Positions 20,326-30,937 of a stretch of 64,000 nt of DNA are shown here, piece after piece. Location: positions 1 to 64,000 of the forward strand of contig NZ_OY776575.1 of assembly GCF_963675815.1 (NCBI RefSeq), in the 5' to 3' direction. The stretch comes from an uncultured Desulfuromusa sp. (lineage in GTDB: Bacteria; Desulfobacterota; Desulfuromonadia; Desulfuromonadales; Geopsychrobacteraceae). The notes beneath the pieces were generated by a model, which was not told where the DNA came from, did no database searches, and worked only from the letters and a program-made list of their open reading frames with translations. The first letter of the stretch is position 1, and each line of letters opens with the position of its first letter. A program made the position numbers and the translations under genes.

Positions 20326-20625
20326 ATGGGTAAAAAACAGGAAATACAGCTAGAGATTCAAATGAATGATGATGTTGCTAACGGGCAGTATATCAATATG
20401 GCTGTCGTGAATCACAACGATAGTGAATTTGTTATTGATTGTATTTATATTCAGCCTCAAGCACCCAAGGCAAGGGTCCAATCCAGATTAATAACATCTC
20501 CACGACATGCCAAACGACTGATGGTCATGTTGCAAAACAACATTGATAAATATGAGAAGAAACACGGAGTTATTGATCTGGCTGCGGTGCATGGCGAGAA
20601 TGCCGGTGATCATCCCATGCATTAG
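20326..20625 (+). CDS. DUF3467 family protein
   Basis: A 99-residue protein. ATG 20326 is chosen because AAAAGGA lies six bases upstream. The sequence GQYINMAVVNHNDSEFVIDCIYI, then KARVQSRLITSPRHAKRLMVMLQNNI, matches the DUF3467 pattern (xxNxxxVxHSxxEFxxDF and RVxxSPxxAKxLL). The function is unknown, and no catalytic residues are evident. Confidence 0.8.
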   Translation: MGKKQEIQLEIQMNDDVANGQYINMAVVNHNDSEFVIDCIYIQPQAPKARVQSRLITSPRHAKRLMVMLQNNIDKYEKKHGVIDLAAVHGENAGDHPMH

Positions 20626-20645
20626 GCGTTTGAAACGACGTCTTT

Positions 20646-21695
20646 CTATTTCTTTGCCAAACGATCATGCGCTTTCGTCAGCATCTCTACAGTTGTTTCC
20701 CAGTTGACGCATTTATCAGTGACCGATACGCCATATTTTAATTGGTCGAGATCTTCCGGGATGCTCTGATTTCCTGCGTTGATGTTGCTTTCAATCATAA
20801 CTCCAGTAATGAGTCCTGGATCTGCGATCAGTTGATCCACTATATTATCCAGAACCTCACCTTGTCGATCGTGGTCTTTGTAAGAGTTGGCGTGACTGCA
20901 ATCAACCATAATTGCTGATGGCAGATCTTTTTTGCTTAAAAGCTTAGCAGCCCTTTTGACGTCTTCAGGGTAATAGTTAGGCGCACTATCTCCTCCGCGC
21001 AGAACCAGATGAATATCCGGATTACCAGCCGTGTGGACGATTGATGAACGTCCGTCGCTATTAATGCCGAGGAAGCTATGCTCTCGACACGCTGCTGACA
21101 TTGCATCCAGTGCTATTTTCAGGCCGCCATCTGTCCCATTTTTAAACCCGACAGGGAAAGATAGTCCGCTGGCCATTTCACGGTGTGTTTGTGATTCTGT
21201 TGTCCGTGCACCAATCGCACCCCAGCTGATCATGTCAGATAAATACTGTGGTGTGATTGGGTCGAGCATTTCACTCGCAATGGGAAGGCGCATCTCGGTG
21301 ATTGCACAGTAGAGTTGACGCGCAACACCTAAACCTTTGGAAATTTTGTGGCTTCCGTTCATATCCGGGTCATTGATCAGCCCTTTCCAGCCAACTGTCG
21401 TGCGTGGTTTTTCAAAGTAGACCCGCATGATAATGAATAATTGATCCTGCAACTCCTCAGAAAGTTTAACCAGACGTCGGGCGTATTCAAGCGCAGCTAT
21501 TGGGTCGTGGATAGAGCAGGGACCAACAACCGTCAGAAGCCGTTTGTCTTCGCCCCTTAAAATAGATTTGATGGTGTTGCGCGTGTTGTTGACAAAGGCG
21601 GCCCCGGAAAGAGGCAGTGGAAAGACCTGCTTGAGATCCAGCGGAGCAATAATTGGTGAAACTTCAAGAACATTGAGATTATTGGTTTGAACCAT
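20646..21695 (-). CDS. aroG: 3-deoxy-7-phosphoheptulonate (DAHP) synthase, class I AroFGH type
   Basis: A 349-residue enzyme joining phosphoenolpyruvate and erythrose 4-phosphate, the entry step of aromatic amino-acid synthesis. Motifs: LLTVVGPCSIHDP, MRVYFEKPRTTVGWKGLINDP, ARTTESQTHREMASGL, GFKNGTDG and VDCSHANSYKDH. These cover the PEP- and metal-binding residues of the class I family. Which of AroF, AroG or AroH it matches by feedback type cannot be told from sequence alone. Confidence 0.93.
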   Translation of the reverse strand: MVQTNNLNVLEVSPIIAPLDLKQVFPLPLSGAAFVNNTRNTIKSILRGEDKRLLTVVGPCSIHDPIAALEYARRLVKLSEELQDQLFIIMRVYFEKPRTTVGWKGLINDPDMNGSHKISKGLGVARQLYCAITEMRLPIASEMLDPITPQYLSDMISWGAIGARTTESQTHREMASGLSFPVGFKNGTDGGLKIALDAMSAACREHSFLGINSDGRSSIVHTAGNPDIHLVLRGGDSAPNYYPEDVKRAAKLLSKKDLPSAIMVDCSHANSYKDHDRQGEVLDNIVDQLIADPGLITGVMIESNINAGNQSIPEDLDQLKYGVSVTDKCVNWETTVEMLTKAHDRLAKK

Positions 21696-21810
21696 TATTT
21701 TTTACCTCATTCAAGGGATTTTAATGTGTTTTATGATCAATTCAGAGCAATCTATCTGGTTTTGTTCTTTAAGTCAAAATGATCTGCTGAAGTTCACGAA
21801 AGGTAATTGT

Positions 21811-21839
21811 TTGACACCATTATTGCCATTCTGTATAAA
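21811..21839 (+). promoter_or_regulatory. Predicted sigma-70 promoter of yggT
   Basis: TTGACA (21811-21816), a 17-base spacer, then TATAAA (21834-21839). The yggT start codon is 46 bp downstream. Confidence 0.75.
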
Positions 21840-21885
21840 TACCAAGAATTACAGTGATTTTTATAGGAATGAAAGGTATGCCGAT

Positions 21886-22170
21886 ATGAATGTTTTGATT
21901 GTCGCTTTTGCCAGAATTATTGATCTGGCTTTTAATATTTATACGTTTATTGTGATTGCCAGGGCATTGATCTCATGGGTTAATCCTGATCCCTATAATC
22001 CTATTGTCCGTTTTCTTCACAATGCTACTGATCCGGCTTTATACCGTTTGCGAAGGCTCATCCCTTTTTTACAGCTTGGGTCTTTCGATCTTTCCCCCAT
22101 AGCGCTTTTGATTCTTCTTTCTGTTGTCCAGCAGGTTTTGGTTTCTTTCTTGTACCAGCTGGCTCAGTAG
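21886..22170 (+). CDS. yggT: YggT family membrane protein
   Basis: A 94-residue protein with two hydrophobic segments (about residues 5-28 and 68-90). The family motif RALISWVNPDPYNPIVRFLHNATDPALYRLRR lies between them. ATG 21886 is preferred over upstream in-frame codons because it gives the usual family length. YggT proteins are linked to membrane/division-site functions (YlmG in Gram-positives and plastids). The DivIVA-like gene follows, the usual neighbour. Confidence 0.9.
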   Translation: MNVLIVAFARIIDLAFNIYTFIVIARALISWVNPDPYNPIVRFLHNATDPALYRLRRLIPFLQLGSFDLSPIALLILLSVVQQVLVSFLYQLAQ

Positions 22171-22195
22171 CAAGGCGATAATAGAGGGTTTGACT

Positions 22196-22726
22196 ATGCG
22201 AATTACACCTATTGAGATTCAGCAGCATCAATTTAAAACCCGATTGTTTGGTTATGACACGACTGCTGTCGATAGCTTTCTTGAAATGCTGGCTGATGAG
22301 CTGGAGCGGTTACATAAACAAAATAATGAACTGAAAGAATCTTTGGCCAGAACCCGAATTTCTCTTGAGCAGATGCGTGAACGGGAAAAAGCCTTGCAGG
22401 AAACTCTCATGACCGCTCATCAGGTGACCGAAGAGTTGAAAACAAATGCTCGGAAAGAAGCAGAAATTATAATTGCCGAAGCTCATCTGGAAGGTGAACA
22501 AGCCATTCGGACTGCCAATGATCGTCGTGTTCAGCTGTTGAATGAAATTCAGGAGATAAAACGACAGAAGATTTCATTTGAATCAGGATTACGGGCTCTT
22601 ATCGAAAATCATTTGAAACTTATGGATTTGGACATGCTGCAAATTGAAGAAGATGATTATCAGGCCCGATTGCTCCAGCCGTTGCTCAACGATGAAGACA
22701 TTGATGACCCTCTCAATTTTCCTTAA
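22196..22726 (+). CDS. DivIVA domain-containing protein
   Basis: A 176-residue protein beginning MRITPIEIQQHQFKTRLFGYDTTAVDSFLEMLADE, the DivIVA membrane-binding N-terminus. A long coiled coil follows (about residues 35-150). DivIVA proteins mark curved membranes and recruit division or cell-wall proteins. It lies 25 bp after yggT and is probably co-transcribed. Confidence 0.9.
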   Translation: MRITPIEIQQHQFKTRLFGYDTTAVDSFLEMLADELERLHKQNNELKESLARTRISLEQMREREKALQETLMTAHQVTEELKTNARKEAEIIIAEAHLEGEQAIRTANDRRVQLLNEIQEIKRQKISFESGLRALIENHLKLMDLDMLQIEEDDYQARLLQPLLNDEDIDDPLNFP

Positions 22727-22822
22727 TGCTCTCCAGGAGATCAAAAACTTTTCTTGACAGAGATTCCTTGTGCAAATTAAAATCGTTGGCTGTTTACTAT
22801 CGTCGCGATGGAGGTCGTAGTT

Positions 22823-23077
22823 ATGCCGCTGTATGAATATCAATGTGAAGAATGTGGACTGAATTTTGAAGTTCGGCAAAAATTTACTGATGACCCAGTC
22901 AAGGTGTGTGGTCGTTGTGGTGGATTGGTTAAAAAACAGATATCCCAAACTGCTTTTGCTCTTAAAGGGGGAGGCTGGTATGACCAGGGATATTCTCAGG
23001 GGAAGAGTTGTCAGTCTGGTGTGACGAATGGAGGCAGCGATTCCTGTGCGGCATGTCCTAAGGCCGTAAATAGTTGA
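22823..23077 (+). CDS. FmdB-type zinc-ribbon regulatory-like protein
   Basis: An 84-residue protein. ATG 22823 is chosen because GGAGGT (22810-22815) precedes it and MPLYEYQCEECG is the family start. Two CxxC pairs, CEEC and CGRC, form a single zinc ribbon, followed by a Gly/Ser tail with two further Cys (DSCAAC). The FmdB family is poorly characterised. A possible promoter (TTGACA 22754-22759, weak -10 TTAAAA) lies upstream. Confidence 0.88.
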   Translation: MPLYEYQCEECGLNFEVRQKFTDDPVKVCGRCGGLVKKQISQTAFALKGGGWYDQGYSQGKSCQSGVTNGGSDSCAACPKAVNS

Positions 23078-23100
23078 GCTGTTTAGTTTGTGTTTAAGGG

Positions 23101-23134
23101 CCCTCGTCAGAGAAAATCTGGCGGGGGTTTTTTC
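23101..23134 (+). terminator. Rho-independent terminator after the zinc-ribbon gene
   Basis: CCCTCGTCAG (23101-23110) pairs fully, with G-U pairs, with CTGGCGGGGG (23118-23127). Six T residues follow. Confidence 0.85.
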
Positions 23135-23158
23135 GTTTTTGGCAGGGATGAAACCTGG

Positions 23159-23187
23159 TTTACAAACAGGGTATGCTTACGTATAGT
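23159..23187 (+). promoter_or_regulatory. Predicted sigma-70 promoter of folD
   Basis: TTTACA (23159-23164), a 17-base spacer, then TATAGT (23182-23187). It sits between the upstream terminator and folD. Confidence 0.65.
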
Positions 23188-23230
23188 CCATATTTTATAG
23201 ATTTCAATTCTTTTCATTGGAGGTTTTCTT

Positions 23231-24082
23231 GTGGCAGATATTATTGATGGAAAAGCAATAGCAGCCGAAATGAGGCAGAACATTGCTGCAGATGCAAAGG
23301 CATTAATTGGTCAAGGTGTGACTCCTGGTCTGGCGGTTGTCCTTGTTGGAGAAGACCCTGCAAGTCGTGTTTATGTGTCAATGAAAGAGAAAGCCTGTGC
23401 TGCTGCGGGTATTTATTCTGTTGAACATAAGTTGCCGGCTGAAACCAGTGAGGCGGACTTACTGAAATTAATTGCTGCTTTAAATGATGATAATCAGATT
23501 GATGGTATTCTGGTGCAGTTGCCATTGCCTGAACACATTGATGAGTCAAAAGTCCTTGAAGCCATCTCTCCTGGTAAGGATGTAGACGGTTTTCATCCCT
23601 ATAATGTCGGTCGATTAATGACTGGTCATCCCGTATTTCAACCTTGTACTCCCTTTGGTGTGATGAAAATGCTCGAATATACCGGAGTGGATCTCAAGGG
23701 GAAAGAAGTTGTTGTTGTCGGCCGTTCCAATATCGTAGGGAAACCGGTGGCGTTGATGTGTTTAGCTGAACATGCAACAGTAACAATATGTCATTCCAGA
23801 ACAATTGATCTCCCTCAAAAAGTTGCCGCTGCTGATGTTGTTATCGCCGCAGTCGGGCGTCCTGAGATGATCAAAGGCGCTTGGATTAAAAAAGGGGCGG
23901 TTGTTATTGATGTCGGAGTTAATCGTGTCGGTGAAAAAAAATTAGTTGGAGATGTCGATTTTGTAGCCGCCTGTGAGAATGCAGCGGCGATCACACCTGT
24001 TCCCGGCGGCGTCGGCCCGATGACGATTACAATGTTGCTGTACAATACCATTGTCAGTGCCAAGCGCCGGGCTGCCCGGTAA
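23231..24082 (+). CDS. folD: Methylenetetrahydrofolate dehydrogenase/cyclohydrolase
   Basis: A 283-residue bifunctional enzyme interconverting 5,10-methylene-, methenyl- and 10-formyl-tetrahydrofolate. GTG 23231 is preceded by GGAGG. Motifs: [14 protein letters not shown] (catalytic Lys), [30 protein letters not shown], the nucleotide-binding [12 protein letters not shown] and the C-terminal [11 protein letters not shown]. It lies just upstream of the glycine cleavage genes, which produce its substrate. Confidence 0.97.
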   Translation: MADIIDGKAIAAEMRQNIAADAKALIGQGVTPGLAVVLVGEDPASRVYVSMKEKACAAAGIYSVEHKLPAETSEADLLKLIAALNDDNQIDGILVQLPLPEHIDESKVLEAISPGKDVDGFHPYNVGRLMTGHPVFQPCTPFGVMKMLEYTGVDLKGKEVVVVGRSNIVGKPVALMCLAEHATVTICHSRTIDLPQKVAAADVVIAAVGRPEMIKGAWIKKGAVVIDVGVNRVGEKKLVGDVDFVAACENAAAITPVPGGVGPMTITMLLYNTIVSAKRRAAR

Positions 24083-24235
24083 GATTAATATGTTTTTCAA
24101 TATTCTTGTTGTACAGGTCGGCCAAGATTTGCTACAACGCTTGAAGGATCTTGATTCTTTTCGACTGGTGTTTTGTTATCAATATCAGCCCCTCTAAACA
24201 TCAGTTGCTAGACTAACTTCGTAAGGAGCCTGCAA

Positions 24236-25324
24236 ATGAAAGCAACACCCTTAAATCAGATTCACCGGCAGTTAGGTGCACGTATGGTTGATTTCGGTGG
24301 TTGGGATATGCCGGTACAATATGCCGGTGTTATCGCTGAGCACCTGGCGGTTAGATCTGCTGCAGGTCTTTTTGATGTTTCTCATATGGGAGAAATAGAA
24401 GTTTCCGGTCCCCAAGCTTTTGATTTTTTGCAGTACACAATGACCAATGATGTGTCAATTTTAGTGGATGGACAGGTTCAGTATACAGCTATGTGCTATG
24501 AGACCGGCGGTGTTGTTGATGACCTGACCTTGTATCGGTTTGCAGCTGATCACTACCTTTTGTGCGTCAACGCTTCCAACAGTGATAAGGACTTTGCCTG
24601 GTTGCAGGATGTGCAAAAAAAATCAGGCTTTAATGATTTAAGCCTGGTTAACCGGAGTTCTGAGTATGCACAGTTGGCATTACAGGGGCCGGTTGCTGCC
24701 GAAATTTTATCAACATTGACAGCAGTCAATCTTGAAGAGATAAAATTTTATCACTTTGCTGAAGGTGAAGTCGCCGGCATCAGCACAGTTGTTTCACGTA
24801 CAGGATATACTGGAGAGGATGGATTTGAACTGTATTGTCCCGCAACCGATGGAGTTCAGCTCTGGCAGGAATTAATGGATGCTGGTCAATCTTCGGGTTT
24901 GCAACCTATTGGTCTTGGTGCCCGCGATACTCTCCGGCTGGAAAAAGCCTATGCCCTTTACGGCCATGAAATTACGGCAGAGATAATGCCTCTTGAAGCG
25001 CGGTTGGCCTGGATTACTAAATTGAAAAAAGGGAACTTTGTCGGTCGGGATGCCATGATCAAGGCAAAAGAGGATGGTTTGCTCAGAAAGCAGATTGCTT
25101 TGACATTAACGGCGTCCGGGGTTCCACGCGAAGGATACCCTGTTTTCTGTAATGACGAGGAGGTTGGTTTTGTGACCAGCGGCACCATGTCCCCAAGTTT
25201 GAAAAAAGGAATCGCCTTGGCTTTGGTTTCTGCTGCAGTTGCAGATAGTGATCAGCCCTTGAAAATCGGTATTCGCAAAAAACAAATTTTAGCTGAACGA
25301 ACTGTTCTGCCTTTTGTCAAATAA
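24236..25324 (+). CDS. gcvT: Glycine cleavage system T protein (aminomethyltransferase)
   Basis: A 362-residue folate-dependent enzyme that transfers the methylene group from the H-protein-bound intermediate to tetrahydrofolate and frees ammonia. AAGGAGCC precedes the ATG. Motifs: [32 protein letters not shown] and [20 protein letters not shown]. It heads the gcvT-gcvH-gcvPA-gcvPB cluster. I see no glycine riboswitch in the 153 bp before it. Confidence 0.96.
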   Translation: MKATPLNQIHRQLGARMVDFGGWDMPVQYAGVIAEHLAVRSAAGLFDVSHMGEIEVSGPQAFDFLQYTMTNDVSILVDGQVQYTAMCYETGGVVDDLTLYRFAADHYLLCVNASNSDKDFAWLQDVQKKSGFNDLSLVNRSSEYAQLALQGPVAAEILSTLTAVNLEEIKFYHFAEGEVAGISTVVSRTGYTGEDGFELYCPATDGVQLWQELMDAGQSSGLQPIGLGARDTLRLEKAYALYGHEITAEIMPLEARLAWITKLKKGNFVGRDAMIKAKEDGLLRKQIALTLTASGVPREGYPVFCNDEEVGFVTSGTMSPSLKKGIALALVSAAVADSDQPLKIGIRKKQILAERTVLPFVK

Positions 25325-25361
25325 CACACGCCCATTGGGCATTCTGCGTCAGGAGGATATG

Positions 25362-25745
25362 ATGGATTTTCCAGAGGAACTGAAATACACCGAAGAACAT
25401 GAGTGGGTATTGGTTGAGGATGATATTGCCACTGTTGGAATCACCGATTTTGCTCAGGATCAGCTTGGCGATGTCGTTTTTGTGGAACTCCCTGAAGTTG
25501 GTGACAGTGTCGAGGCTGGGGAAACGTTTGGAGTTGTTGAGTCAGTTAAAGCTGTTTCAGATGTGTATGCTCCGGTAAGTGGCGAGGTGGTTGAGATCAA
25601 CGAAGATCTTCCCGATGAGCCGGAAACATTGAATAATTCTCCCTATGATGCCGGTTGGATGGTTAAAATCAAGTTATCTGATCCCTCTGCGATAGATGAG
25701 TTGATGGATGTTGCAACATATCAGGAGTTCGTAGAAAAAGACTGA
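25362..25745 (+). CDS. gcvH: Glycine cleavage system H protein
   Basis: A 127-residue lipoyl carrier that shuttles the aminomethyl group between P, T and L proteins. The lipoylated Lys63 lies in [10 protein letters not shown]. Two adjacent ATG codons exist (25359 and 25362). The second is preferred because AGGAGG (25351-25356) is then five bases away and [15 protein letters not shown] is the usual start. It starts 37 bp after gcvT. Confidence 0.95.
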   Translation: MDFPEELKYTEEHEWVLVEDDIATVGITDFAQDQLGDVVFVELPEVGDSVEAGETFGVVESVKAVSDVYAPVSGEVVEINEDLPDEPETLNNSPYDAGWMVKIKLSDPSAIDELMDVATYQEFVEKD

Positions 25746-25811
25746 TGTAATAATACTTTTTAAACAGGCTGTTAGCTGTTTAAAGTTAAGCTAATAGTTG
25801 AAAGGAAAGTT

Positions 25812-27161
25812 ATGCGTTATCTGCCTCATACTGATGTAGATGTGCAGCAGATGCTTGAACGGATTGGCGTTTCCAGCATCGACGAGCTGTTCTCCGGAGT
25901 TCCGGATATTTGCCGATTGAAAAATTCTCTTGCCGTTTCCAGCGCAAAATCTGAGTCTGAATTATTGATGTTCTTAAAAGCGTTGGCCGATAAGAATACC
26001 AAGACTTCTGACTGGGATTCTTTTCTTGGTGGCGGGGCATATAATCATTTTATTCCTGCAGTCGTTGACCAGCTTGTCAGCCGCAGTGAATTCTATACGG
26101 CTTATACTCCCTATCAGCCGGAAATCAGCCAGGGAACGTTACAGGCAATTTTTGAATATCAGACCTTGATTTGTCAATTAACCGGGATGGATGTCGCTAA
26201 TGCTTCAATGTATGACGGAGCATCTGCTTGTGCTGAAGCCGCTTTACTGACTATTCGCGCCGGAAAAAAACGTAATAAGGTTCTGTTGTCCCGGGGATTA
26301 CCGCCGCAGTATCGGGAAACTGTAGCAACATACTGTCGTTATCTTGATGTTGATCTGATAGATGTGCCGCTCCAGGATGGTGTCACAAATCAGCTTGAGT
26401 TGAGTGCATTACTTGATGAGCATGTTGCCGCAGTGATTGTTGGCTATCCCAATTATTTTGGCCAGATAGAAGACCTGACGGCTATTGCTGAACTAACCCA
26501 TGCCGCCGGGGCACGTCTGGTAGCTGCTGTTTCTGAGCCATTAGCTCTTGCACTGTTTAAGTCTCCCGGAGATTTAGGCGCTGATGTCGTTGTTGGTGAA
26601 GGACAAAGTTTTGGTATTCCGCTTTCCTATGGTGGACCCGGAATCGGTTTCTTTGCCGTCCGCAAAAAAGATATGCGGGTTTTGCCGGGACGTCTAGTCG
26701 GAGAAACGGTTGATCAGGACGGTAAGCGTGGTTTTGTCCTTACTCTGGCAACGCGTGAGCAACATATCCGCCGGGAAAAAGCCACGTCAAACATCTGCTC
26801 TAACCAGGGTATGTGTGTGCTCATGGTCAGTATTTATCTGGCTTTACACGGTAAGCAGGGGTTGCGAAAACTTGCGGAAATCAACTATGCAAAAGCAGCT
26901 TATGCCAGAGATAAAATCAGTCAGTTGGAAGGATTTACAATTCCCTTTTCAGGAGCATCTTTTAACGAGTTTGTCGTGACCTGTTCAGAGCCTGTTGCAG
27001 TATTGAAGAAGCGTCTGGAGAAACAGGAAATTTTGGCCGGGATCGCCCTGGGTCGAGATTATTCCGATTTGGAAAATGGACTACTGATTTGTGTCACTGA
27101 ACAGAACAGCCGGGAACAGATTGACCGGTTGGTGCTGGCATTGGCGGGAGGTGAGGCATGA
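25812..27161 (+). CDS. gcvPA: Glycine dehydrogenase (decarboxylating) subunit 1
   Basis: A 449-residue N-terminal half of the split PLP-dependent P protein. It begins MRYLPHTDVDVQQMLERIG and contains FLGGGAYNHFIPAVVD and YTPYQPEISQGTLQAIFEYQ, typical of GcvPA. It has no PLP lysine of its own, which lies in subunit 2. Its stop overlaps the gcvPB start by four bases, giving coupled synthesis of the two subunits. Confidence 0.96.
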   Translation: MRYLPHTDVDVQQMLERIGVSSIDELFSGVPDICRLKNSLAVSSAKSESELLMFLKALADKNTKTSDWDSFLGGGAYNHFIPAVVDQLVSRSEFYTAYTPYQPEISQGTLQAIFEYQTLICQLTGMDVANASMYDGASACAEAALLTIRAGKKRNKVLLSRGLPPQYRETVATYCRYLDVDLIDVPLQDGVTNQLELSALLDEHVAAVIVGYPNYFGQIEDLTAIAELTHAAGARLVAAVSEPLALALFKSPGDLGADVVVGEGQSFGIPLSYGGPGIGFFAVRKKDMRVLPGRLVGETVDQDGKRGFVLTLATREQHIRREKATSNICSNQGMCVLMVSIYLALHGKQGLRKLAEINYAKAAYARDKISQLEGFTIPFSGASFNEFVVTCSEPVAVLKKRLEKQEILAGIALGRDYSDLENGLLICVTEQNSREQIDRLVLALAGGEA

Positions 27162-28615
27162 TGAGCACAGAAGGTCGCGGCCTGGTCTTGGAGGAGAATT
27201 TGCTCTTTGAACAATCTCAGCCTGGTCGGGTTGGTTATAGTCTTGCTGCTCCGGATGTCCCAATGGTTGCTCCTGACGCTGAACTGACACGCAGCGAAAT
27301 TCAGGGTTTTCCTGAACTTTCAGAGGTTGATGTGATTCGTCACTATACGCGTCTATCTACCTGGAACTACGGAGTTGATAGCGGTTTTTACCCACTTGGC
27401 AGCTGCACGATGAAGTACAATCCAAAAGTCAATGAGGTGGCCGCACGTTTGCCGGGCTTTACGGATCTGCACCCGCAGACACCCGAAGCTCTGAATCAGG
27501 GAGCCCTGGAGCTCATGTATAATCTGCAGCGCGACTTGGGGGAGATATCGGGCTTTCCTGCGATGACTCTGCAGCCTGCCGCAGGAGCTCAAGGTGAGTT
27601 TGCCGGGATGTTGATGATTCGTGCCTGGCATGAGGCCAACGGTCATAAGCGTCATAAGGTTATCATTCCAGACACCGCCCATGGAACGAATCCCGCGTCA
27701 TCGGCACTGGCCGGATATGAAGTCGTTACCGTTGCATCAGATGGAATTCTGACAAAAGAAGCTGTCGCTGAAGTCATGGATGATGATGTTGCGGCGTTAA
27801 TGGTGACCAATCCTAATACTCTGGGGCTTTTTGAGGCGGATATCCGTGGAATTTGTGACCTTGTGCACGAACGGGGTGGTTTGGTTTACAGTGATGGTGC
27901 CAATCTTAATGCTCTGATGGGTATCAGTCGCCCCGGTGATATCGGTATCGATGTCATGCACTTCAATCTGCATAAAACTTTTTCCACTCCTCATGGCGGC
28001 GGGGGGCCGGGGTCCGGTCCTGTTGGTGTGGTTGAGAAATTAAAACCGTTTCTCCCTGTTCCTGTTGTCAGTAAAGATGCTGATGGTTATAAGCTTGAAT
28101 ATGATTGTCCGCAATCTATTGGACGGTTGAAATCCTTCTATGGACATTTTGGTATTTTGGTCCGTGCTTACAGCTACATCTTATCGATGGGGGGAGAGGG
28201 CTTAAAGCGTGCTACCGAATTGGCGGTTTTAAATGCCAATTATATCCGTGCTCGTCTCGAGGGAACCTATCTTCTGCCCAACAAGCAGCGTTCTCTGCAT
28301 GAAGTTGTTTTTTCAGAAGACGGATTGAGTAATGATTGTCATACTCTCGATGTTGCCAAAAGGTTGATTGATTACGGTTATCATCCTCCAACGATTTATT
28401 TTCCGCTGGTTGTTCATGGGGCGTTGATGATTGAACCGACAGAGACCGAAAGTAAACAGATGATAGATGAGTTCTGTGATGCTTTGTTGGCAATTGCTGA
28501 GGAAGCCAAGGAGAATCCCGAATTGCTTAAACAAGCCCCGGTAAGGGCAAAGGTCAAGCGACTGGATGAAGCAACGGCAGCGCGGAAGCCAAAGCTGCGT
28601 TGGGAGTCTGAATAG
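27158..28615 (+). CDS. gcvPB: Glycine dehydrogenase (decarboxylating) subunit 2
   Basis: A 485-residue C-terminal half of the P protein, carrying the pyridoxal-phosphate lysine (Lys273 in HFNLHKTFSTPHGGGGPG). Other family blocks are FYPLGSCTMKYNPK and HGTNPASSA. With GcvPA it decarboxylates glycine and loads the H protein. No gcvL (dihydrolipoyl dehydrogenase) gene is in the cluster, so a shared one elsewhere is presumed. Confidence 0.97.
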   Translation: MMSTEGRGLVLEENLLFEQSQPGRVGYSLAAPDVPMVAPDAELTRSEIQGFPELSEVDVIRHYTRLSTWNYGVDSGFYPLGSCTMKYNPKVNEVAARLPGFTDLHPQTPEALNQGALELMYNLQRDLGEISGFPAMTLQPAAGAQGEFAGMLMIRAWHEANGHKRHKVIIPDTAHGTNPASSALAGYEVVTVASDGILTKEAVAEVMDDDVAALMVTNPNTLGLFEADIRGICDLVHERGGLVYSDGANLNALMGISRPGDIGIDVMHFNLHKTFSTPHGGGGPGSGPVGVVEKLKPFLPVPVVSKDADGYKLEYDCPQSIGRLKSFYGHFGILVRAYSYILSMGGEGLKRATELAVLNANYIRARLEGTYLLPNKQRSLHEVVFSEDGLSNDCHTLDVAKRLIDYGYHPPTIYFPLVVHGALMIEPTETESKQMIDEFCDALLAIAEEAKENPELLKQAPVRAKVKRLDEATAARKPKLRWESE

Positions 28616-28627
28616 ATTCAGTTCTTT

Positions 28628-28654
28628 AAATGCCCGGTATATCCGGGCATTTTT
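28628..28654 (+). terminator. Rho-independent terminator of the gcv operon
   Basis: AATGCCCGG pairs with CCGGGCATT around TATAT, and a T-rich run follows. It lies just before the stop codon of the opposing TonB-like gene. Confidence 0.9.
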
Positions 28655-28659
28655 GGTTT

Positions 28660-29655
28660 TTAGTAACCACGACCGTAAATAATCTTACCGCTGAGACGGT
28701 AACTGAAATAAGCTTTGATCTTGAGTTGGTCGTGAGGATAATGCTTTGTCAGTGGTCCGAATGGCGCCGCCCGGTAGATGGCCTGAATAGCTTCAAAATC
28801 AAGCAAGTCTGAACCACTGCTTCGTATCAGGTCAACATCAAGAAGTTCGCCTTGGGGGTTGACGATAATCATCAATTGCAGCGTCCCTTCAATACCTTTT
28901 GTGGCCGCTTCAATCGGATAATTCCAGACCAGTTCGACCTTGTCATGGAAGCGGCGGAAGAAAGACACCAGTAGATTGTTCTGCAGGTTTAACCAGACCT
29001 CGTCACCACTTTCCACATCCCTGCGCTCTTTGACCCGATTACGGTCTCCTGCACTGCCTCTGGCAATCTCACTTAGAATACCGGCATCAGGGAATAGCTG
29101 CTGGGGGGTGAGTTGTTTCTTCTCCGGTTGCTCCGGCTGGGTTGGGATCTCCGGTCCGGTTTCCTGTCTTTTTCCTGGAGTGGAAAGTTCCTCTTGTATC
29201 TGGGGTTTTTGCTGCTCAACTTTTTGTTGTTGTCTCTGAACAGGCTTGTTGGGGGCTATCTGTTTTTGTTTTGTTGGTGGAACAGGTCTGAGCATTTGCG
29301 TTGTCTGGTCACGGACATCATCTCCCTTGGGAGCCTGTTCCTGCTCCACTTTTTGATTTCGATCCGCTTTGCGGAAAGATTCCACTGGTTCCTGTGGTGG
29401 CGGTTTGACCGGAAGAGGATCTATCTCAAATTCGCGTGGTTTCTCTGATTGAGGTGTTGTTGCTTTTTTCGGGGGATCAACCAGCTGAACAATAGTCGGA
29501 CGCTGTTGCAGGGGTTGTCGTTTCTCCTCTTGCTGCAGTAGCGGGAAAATCAGAATCACGAATACGTGTAGCAACAGGGAAAACAGGAGACAAAGGAAAA
29601 GTAGCCTTGAATGCTTTCTGGAAGATCTGGATTTGGATGTGTGGAGAACATTCAT
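28660..29655 (-). CDS. TonB/TolA-family periplasmic-spanning protein
   Basis: A 331-residue protein with a basic N-terminus, one membrane anchor (about residues 18-41, LLFLCLLFSLLLHVFVILIF), a Pro/Gln/Lys-rich linker and a C-terminal TonB-like domain (VELVWNYPIEAATKGIEGTLQLMI, then LDFEAIQAIYRAAPFGP). It differs from the 7.1-kb TonB in linker and C-terminal motifs, so it is a second energiser or a TolA-like envelope protein. No exbBD or tol genes adjoin it. It stands alone between gcvPB and pta. Confidence 0.82.
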   Translation of the reverse strand: MNVLHTSKSRSSRKHSRLLFLCLLFSLLLHVFVILIFPLLQQEEKRQPLQQRPTIVQLVDPPKKATTPQSEKPREFEIDPLPVKPPPQEPVESFRKADRNQKVEQEQAPKGDDVRDQTTQMLRPVPPTKQKQIAPNKPVQRQQQKVEQQKPQIQEELSTPGKRQETGPEIPTQPEQPEKKQLTPQQLFPDAGILSEIARGSAGDRNRVKERRDVESGDEVWLNLQNNLLVSFFRRFHDKVELVWNYPIEAATKGIEGTLQLMIIVNPQGELLDVDLIRSSGSDLLDFEAIQAIYRAAPFGPLTKHYPHDQLKIKAYFSYRLSGKIIYGRGY

Positions 29656-29722
29656 AGTTTACTGAGTATAACCAGAGTCCATAGTGACGACTAGCTTGAT
29701 TGGACGAATAACTGAAAAAGGA

Positions 29723-29752
29723 TTGACCCTTGGTTTTGCCATTAGGTAGTAT
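29723..29752 (+). promoter_or_regulatory. Predicted promoter of pta
   Basis: TTGACC (29723-29728), an 18-base spacer and TAGTAT (29747-29752), about 60 bp before the pta ATG. Confidence 0.55.
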
Positions 29753-29813
29753 CCATAAAAAATATTTAAATCATATTTGAGGCATTATATTAACATATAT
29801 AAGGGAGGAAAAG

Positions 29814-30814
<1,001 letters not shown>

Positions 30815-30937
30815 AGCTGAGGTTAAGGACATTCTGAACAGCGATATTGTTACCACCCCATGCGGGATGAAAGCTTCCATCGACTATTTTATGTTGCTTT
30901 GCTTTGTGAAACGCCCAAGATCTGGTAGTGAACTTCT

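Noticed and set aside
24083..24235. Possible glycine riboswitch before gcvT
   Set aside because: The conserved glycine aptamer blocks and a tandem layout are not present; only an ordinary RBS is seen.
25757..25785. TTAAACAG/CTGTTTAA hairpin between gcvH and gcvPA as a terminator
   Set aside because: No T-run follows, and the genes form one pathway operon; at most it is an intercistronic stem.
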